Shown: positions 60,210 to 64,000 of the stretch, piece after piece | Layout: each line of letters starts with the position of its first letter | How positions within the stretch are numbered: position 1 is the first letter of the stretch | Source of the DNA: Zoogloea sp. | GTDB lineage: Bacteria; Pseudomonadota; Gammaproteobacteria; Burkholderiales; Rhodocyclaceae | NCBI RefSeq assembly: GCF_028689785.1 | Contig: NZ_JAQVCN010000003.1 | Span: forward strand, 62,001-126,000 | Length of the DNA stretch: 64,000 nt | Reading direction: 5' to 3' | Notes under the pieces: model-generated | Database searches by the model: none | What the model was told of the DNA's origin: nothing | Seen by the model: the letters and a program-made list of their open reading frames with translations, nothing else | Translations under genes and position numbers: made by a program

Positions 60210-61097
60210 ATGCGTTTCCAGAACTTTTTTTTGAGTCTCTTGCTTGCTGCTGCTCCCTGCCTTGCTGAAGACAAAGTGCTGATGAAGCATGAAGGAACTG
60301 TGCTTCGCCAAGGTGACCTAACTCGGGCTGTAAGCACTTTTGTTCCGCCAGATCAAATTGGCGCATTCTATGCGGATGAAAAGAAAGTCCGTGACACGAT
60401 CGTTCGCGTTTTCATCCAGAGAAAGCTTGCCGAAGAAGCAGCCGCCAGAAAATTGTCGTCAGAAGAGCGTGCGACGATTGAGGATGCGAAGCTACGCGCG
60501 CAGTCTCAAGTTCAGATTGAATACCTGATAAATAAGCGCACACAGCCTGATTTTGGGTCAGCGGCTCTGGAAGCCTATAAAGCCAATAAGGAAAAGTACA
60601 CTACGCCTGAGCGTGTGCAAGTCGAGCACATATTGATCGATATGAAGTCGCGCACGGAAGAGGCTGCCCTCGCGCGTGCCAACGAGATACGGGCGCTCGT
60701 GCTAAAAGGAGATCGAAAGTTCAGCGATATCGCACGTGAGTACTCCGACGATTCGTCAGTGTCGAGAAATGGCGGCGATTTGGGGCTATTCGCCAAAGGT
60801 GCGATGGTTAAACCATTTGAAGATGCCGCTTTTGCAATGAAAAATGTCGGTGATGTTTCTGAACCGATTAGTACCAAGTTTGGGTTTCATATTCTTCGCT
60901 ACCTTGGCAGGGAGCCTAGTGGTTACACACCCTTTGAGAAGGTGAAGGAAGGGTTGGAGAAGGAAGAGAAAAGTAAGTTCAGAAGCAGAGTCCTGAACGA
61001 GGAATTTGAGCGCGTCAGTAAGGTAAATGGCGTTCAGGTTGACCAAGACGCAATCAAGGAATTGCTGAAGCCCGTTGTTGGCGCTGCCAAGCGCTAA
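60210..61097 (+). CDS. Periplasmic parvulin-type peptidyl-prolyl isomerase (EpsD-like)
   Basis: The 295-residue product has a signal peptide (FFLSLLLAAAPCLA) and an N-terminal SurA/PrsA-like helical region. One parvulin domain (about residues 130-235) is marked by VQVEHILIDMKSRTEEAALARA, FSDIAREYSDDSSVSRNGGDLGLF and FGFHILRYLG. It would help fold exported proteins. Homologues named EpsD occur in exopolysaccharide/exosortase loci, which fits the ABC export genes behind it, and the exported proteins before it. The PCLAED could also be a lipobox-like site, but it is weak. Confidence 0.87.
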   Translation: MRFQNFFLSLLLAAAPCLAEDKVLMKHEGTVLRQGDLTRAVSTFVPPDQIGAFYADEKKVRDTIVRVFIQRKLAEEAAARKLSSEERATIEDAKLRAQSQVQIEYLINKRTQPDFGSAALEAYKANKEKYTTPERVQVEHILIDMKSRTEEAALARANEIRALVLKGDRKFSDIAREYSDDSSVSRNGGDLGLFAKGAMVKPFEDAAFAMKNVGDVSEPISTKFGFHILRYLGREPSGYTPFEKVKEGLEKEEKSKFRSRVLNEEFERVSKVNGVQVDQDAIKELLKPVVGAAKR

Positions 61098-61123
61098 CGG
61101 GTAGTGGTTCGGATGAATGAGAG

Positions 61124-61152
61124 GCTCGGCTGGAATGCATTTTTAGCCGAGC
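61124..61152. repeat. Inverted repeat between the isomerase and ABC genes
   Basis: Eight-base arms GCTCGGCT and AGCCGAGC flank a 13-base loop in the 89-base gap. It may be a weak terminator; T residues lie in the loop rather than after the stem. Confidence 0.4.
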
Positions 61153-61186
61153 TCTCCGCCAATACGATTTTTCCAGTCAGAATATA

Positions 61187-62014
61187 ATGGCGCGCTTTTA
61201 TCCAATATCTCCGCTGACGGCCATTCATGCCTTGATTTGCAACAGGCACATGGTAATTCAATTGACGAAGCGCGAAGTGGAGGGGCGTTACAAGGGGTCC
61301 ATCTTTGGTTTTGCGTGGGCATTGCTCAATCCCCTTATTCTGCTTGCGCTGTACACATTTGTTTTTGGGTACGTCTTTCGAGCTCGATGGGGGGCTGGGA
61401 GCAATGTGTATGACTCTGCAGAGTACGCTGTCATTCTCTACGCTGGCTTGATTTTGCACGGTTTTTTTGCGGAGTGTCTCGCCCGTGCGCCAGGCTTGAT
61501 TGTAGGAAATCCAAATTTCGTGAAGAAAATTGTTTTTCCATTGGAGCTTCTTGCTTGGGCGCATCACGGTGCCGCGTGGTTTCACTTCTTTATGAGTTGG
61601 ACTGTGCTGGTGTTTTTTCAGCTAATTGTTTTTGGTCATGTCCCGCTAACGGTTTTCTTGCTTCCGATGGTCGTTCTTCCATGCGTCTTGTACGCTCAGG
61701 GACTGATGTGGGGAGTGTCCGCCCTTACTGTTTATTTTCGTGACCTTGCCCAGCTGATCGGCTTGGTTGTGACGTGCCTCCTGTTTGCATCCCCTGTTTT
61801 ATATCCGCTTGATTCAGTGCCTGAGTCTTTTCGAGGATTCCTTTATCTCAATCCGCTAACGTCCTCGTTGGAGATGTTTCGATCGGTCATGATTTGGGGG
61901 CGAGTGCCTGATGTCTTCGAGTTGTTTTGTCAGATACTTGCAGGGCTAGGTGTGTTTTGCGGCGGCCTCTTCATTTTCCAGCGTAGCAGGAGTGGTTTTG
62001 CCGATGTCCTCTGA
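61187..62014 (+). CDS. Polysaccharide ABC exporter, membrane subunit (Wzm-like)
   Basis: The 275-residue product is an ABC-2 type permease with six helices. It shows the N-terminal interface helix QLTKREVEGRYKGSIFGFAWALLNPLILLALYTFVF and the DLAQLIGLVVTCLLFASPVLYPLDSVP segment typical of Wzm/TagG proteins. Together with the ATPase encoded next it exports an undecaprenyl-linked O-antigen or capsule polymer. The 3' end overlaps the ATPase gene by 11 bases. Confidence 0.92.
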   Translation: MARFYPISPLTAIHALICNRHMVIQLTKREVEGRYKGSIFGFAWALLNPLILLALYTFVFGYVFRARWGAGSNVYDSAEYAVILYAGLILHGFFAECLARAPGLIVGNPNFVKKIVFPLELLAWAHHGAAWFHFFMSWTVLVFFQLIVFGHVPLTVFLLPMVVLPCVLYAQGLMWGVSALTVYFRDLAQLIGLVVTCLLFASPVLYPLDSVPESFRGFLYLNPLTSSLEMFRSVMIWGRVPDVFELFCQILAGLGVFCGGLFIFQRSRSGFADVL

Positions 62015-63296
62015 GTTGGGAGCCGCCGTCGCCGTTGTTGTTTCTCATGTAGTAAAGTCTTATAGAATTTATCAAAGGCCCCAGGATCGTTTGTTGCAAG
62101 CGCTCTTTCGAGGAAAGAAAAGGTTCTTTGAAGAATTTTATGCTGTCAAAAATATCGACTTTCAGATACGGCGCGGAGAGGTTGTCGGCATTCTAGGACG
62201 CAACGGGTCTGGCAAGTCGACATTGCTCCAGATGATCGCAGGCACGCTGGAGCCCACATCTGGAAGCGTTGTTGCGAACGGAAGATTAGCGGCCTTGCTT
62301 GAGCTTGGTGCCGGCTTTAGTCCCGACTTTTCGGGTATGGATAATGCCCGCCTTAGTGCGAGTATTCTGGGTCTGAGTGAGCCGGAGATTGAGCAGAAGC
62401 TGCCTGAAATACTCGCTTTTGCCGATATTGGCGATCATATATTTCAGCCAGTCAAAACATATTCGAGTGGAATGTATGTGAGGTTGGCTTTTGCCGTGGC
62501 CGCTTGCGTAGATCCGGATATCCTCATTATTGATGAGGCCCTGGCTGTCGGAGATGTGAAGTTTCAGACCAAGTGCTTCAGGCGCTTCGAAGAATTGGTC
62601 GCCTCAGGCAAGACGATCATTTTCGTTACTCACTCCGTTGAGCAGGTTGTGCGTCATTGCACGCGGGCTCTGCTGATTGATGGGGGCTGTCTGATTGACG
62701 ATGGCGTGCCGAGAGAGATAGCAAACCGCTATCTGGACATGATGGTTGGTGCCGCCCCACCGATCAAGCACGCCAGTTCTCCGCAGCAGAGTGGAGGCAG
62801 CCTGTTGTCGGCCATTGAAACCCGGGCAGGCTATTGCAGTGGGGAATATCGGTGGGGTGAAGGCCGTGCCAGAATTCTCGATGCAACGCTGATTCGCGAG
62901 GGTGAGGATTCTCACTGTATCCAGTTCGATACCAGGGATCGAGTACAAATCCAGTTTGCCGTTGAGTTTGATGCGCCAAGCGAAAGACCAATTTTCGGGG
63001 TTTTCGTAAAGACGCCCGATGGTGTTACGGTGTACGGCAATTCAAGCCGTAATCTATGTCCTCCTTCAGAGGGGCGAAGGGTGGCGGCGGGTGACGTTGT
63101 GTCGGTAACCTTTTCGTGCTTGCTGAACCTTGGATGCGGTAGCTACGTGCTATCCCTTGGTGTTTCCGAGGATTCATTCGGAGAAATTGTCCCGTTGGAC
63201 AGGCGCTATGATGTCATGCAATTCGAGGTTGTTAATTTCTCGGGAGCTGTCGGATTAAGCGATCTCGACGCGTCATGCCGGGTTGTCCTCATGTAG
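62004..63296 (+). CDS. Polysaccharide ABC exporter, ATPase subunit with Wzt-type C-terminal domain
   Basis: The 430-residue product has Walker A GILGRNGSGKSTLLQ, the signature YSSGMYVRLAFAVA and Walker B DILIIDEALAVGD. A C-terminal extension of ~170 residues (from about 260) contains a beta-sandwich domain like the Wzt carbohydrate-binding domain. In Wzt this domain recognises the modified, for instance methylated, end of the polymer before export. The start ATG at 62004 lies inside the permease gene. The methyltransferase gene that follows fits such a chain-terminating mark (inference). Confidence 0.92.
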   Translation: MSSELGAAVAVVVSHVVKSYRIYQRPQDRLLQALFRGKKRFFEEFYAVKNIDFQIRRGEVVGILGRNGSGKSTLLQMIAGTLEPTSGSVVANGRLAALLELGAGFSPDFSGMDNARLSASILGLSEPEIEQKLPEILAFADIGDHIFQPVKTYSSGMYVRLAFAVAACVDPDILIIDEALAVGDVKFQTKCFRRFEELVASGKTIIFVTHSVEQVVRHCTRALLIDGGCLIDDGVPREIANRYLDMMVGAAPPIKHASSPQQSGGSLLSAIETRAGYCSGEYRWGEGRARILDATLIREGEDSHCIQFDTRDRVQIQFAVEFDAPSERPIFGVFVKTPDGVTVYGNSSRNLCPPSEGRRVAAGDVVSVTFSCLLNLGCGSYVLSLGVSEDSFGEIVPLDRRYDVMQFEVVNFSGAVGLSDLDASCRVVLM

Positions 63297-63351
63297 CCAT
63301 GAGGGGGTAAATATCATTTTTAGAAAAATTCTCCAGAGCGTTCGTTCCCAT

Positions 63352-64000
63352 ATGCTGGCTTCCCCGGCTGGATGGAAAGGCGCCTATTCATTCAATGGTA
63401 TGGATAGGGTGTGGGTCCCGATTTCTGGAGAGGTTGCCTTTTCCTATACTGACGGAACCGAGACTGAGCGGCAATTGCTGGAGTCAGTGAGGGCGGTCTC
63501 GGACAGAAGTGTTTTGTCCATGGAGATCAGGCAGCAGATACGCGACTGGCCTACTCGTTACCATTTCAGCCCGCGTCGTGCGAATCTGTTGAGGCCCTTG
63601 CTGCCCTATTTCGAGGGGAAGGATGTCCTTGAGGTGGGCGCTGGATGCGGTGCGATATCCCGCTTTCTGGGTGAAAGCGGTGCCCGTGTTGTAGCGCTGG
63701 AGGGGAGTGGTGCGCGAGCTCGGATCACGGCTGCCCGCTGCAAGGGGCTGGGTAATGTCGATGTTGTTGCCGATGTTTTTCAGAGCTTTCCGGTAGAGGC
63801 TCGTTTTGACGTCGTTACCCTGATTGGTGTGCTCGAGTACGCACGGATTTTCTTCGCCCACTCAGGAGAGGACGATCCTGTCGATGCGATGCTCCAGCAC
63901 GCGAGGCGTTTCCTCCGGCCGGGTGGCGTTCTTATTCTGGCGATTGAAAATCAGCTTGGTTTGAAATATTTCGCAGGCTGCCTGGAAGATCACGTCTCTG
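63352..64000 (+). CDS. SAM-dependent methyltransferase (partial, runs off the right edge)
   Basis: I translated an open frame that reaches the right edge; from the ATG at 63352 it gives 216 codons. It contains motif I VLEVGAGCGAISRFL, an acidic residue in VALEGSGARARI, and FLRPGGVLILAIENQLGLKYFAG, a clear class I methyltransferase. The frame is open upstream to an ATT at 63316, which is eight bases behind GAGGGGG, while the ATG has no ribosome-binding site; the true start may be the ATT. It follows the Wzm/Wzt-like genes and may methylate the exported glycan. The C-terminus is missing. Confidence 0.85.
   Translation, partial: MLASPAGWKGAYSFNGMDRVWVPISGEVAFSYTDGTETERQLLESVRAVSDRSVLSMEIRQQIRDWPTRYHFSPRRANLLRPLLPYFEGKDVLEVGAGCGAISRFLGESGARVVALEGSGARARITAARCKGLGNVDVVADVFQSFPVEARFDVVTLIGVLEYARIFFAHSGEDDPVDAMLQHARRFLRPGGVLILAIENQLGLKYFAGCLEDHVS

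Noticed and set aside
1-64000. CRISPR arrays, tRNA or rRNA genes, intact insertion sequences
   Set aside because: I saw no regularly spaced direct repeats, no rRNA sequence, no transposase frame and no recognisable tRNA. A covariance-model scan could still find a tRNA I missed.

Overview
The window reads as chromosomal DNA of a betaproteobacterium, most likely of the Rhodocyclales (Azoarcus/Thauera/Zoogloea relatives). This rests on high GC, strong G/C third-position use, the ubiC-ubiA, waaA, recG-ridA and general-secretion genes, and an aryl-polyene-type lipid pigment cluster. The taxon is an inference; there is no rRNA, tRNA, CRISPR array or intact insertion sequence here.

Layout. (1) 1-986: 5' part of a CPA2 cation:proton antiporter running off the left edge. 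(2) 1059-13816, all on the minus strand and mostly with 4-base stop/start overlaps: an aryl-polyene (APE)-type type II fatty-acid/polyketide cluster with two ACPs, two ketosynthases, a chain-length factor, a ketoreductase, a hotdog dehydratase, a fused acyl-activating enzyme plus dehydratase, an LpxL-like acyltransferase, a LolA-like carrier, an MMPL exporter, a NodB-type deacetylase and a methyltransferase. (3) 13971-21886: a DUF4105 protein, a DUF3015 protein, a chemoreceptor, an FAD-dependent 2-hydroxyacid dehydrogenase, then ridA-recG on the plus strand. (4) 22097-39817: a dense block of small envelope-stress and regulatory genes (two BON proteins, two DUF1328 proteins, CsbD, YqjD/ElaB-like, OmpA-like lipoprotein, AsmA, YihY, a dihydrolipoamide-dehydrogenase-like enzyme, a lipid kinase with a phosphoesterase, DUF2252, a BLUF photoreceptor, a Crp/Fnr regulator, a zinc peptidase, a CHASE3 histidine kinase with a NarL-type regulator, and two orphan receiver proteins). 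(5) 40025-43951: ubiC-ubiA, waaA and a nucleotide-sugar epimerase. (6) 44049-57426: a TPR protein followed by a type II secretion operon, gspE-F-G-H-I-J-K-L-M, an HR-domain GspC/N-like protein, gspD and a lipoprotein. (7) 57670-64000: two exported proteins, a parvulin isomerase, a Wzm/Wzt-like ABC exporter and the start of a methyltransferase, probably the beginning of a surface-polysaccharide locus.

The most interesting signal is regulatory. In block 4 at least seven promoters share one layout: an inverted repeat (TGTNRG-N6-CCTACA type), 16-17 bases, a CCGACA-like half-site, 20-21 bases, then a -10-like hexamer. The distance from the CCTACA half-site to the -10 is 49-50 bases each time. These promoters lie before both BON genes, csbD-DUF1328, a small protein plus DUF1328, AsmA, YihY-Lpd, the lipid-kinase operon, and the NarL-type response regulator gene itself. 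The simplest reading is a local stress regulon run by that regulator and its convergent, overlapping histidine kinase. I know of no description of it, but I could not search the literature.

A second point is a probable 5' fragment of a group II intron directly behind the terminator of the first BON gene.
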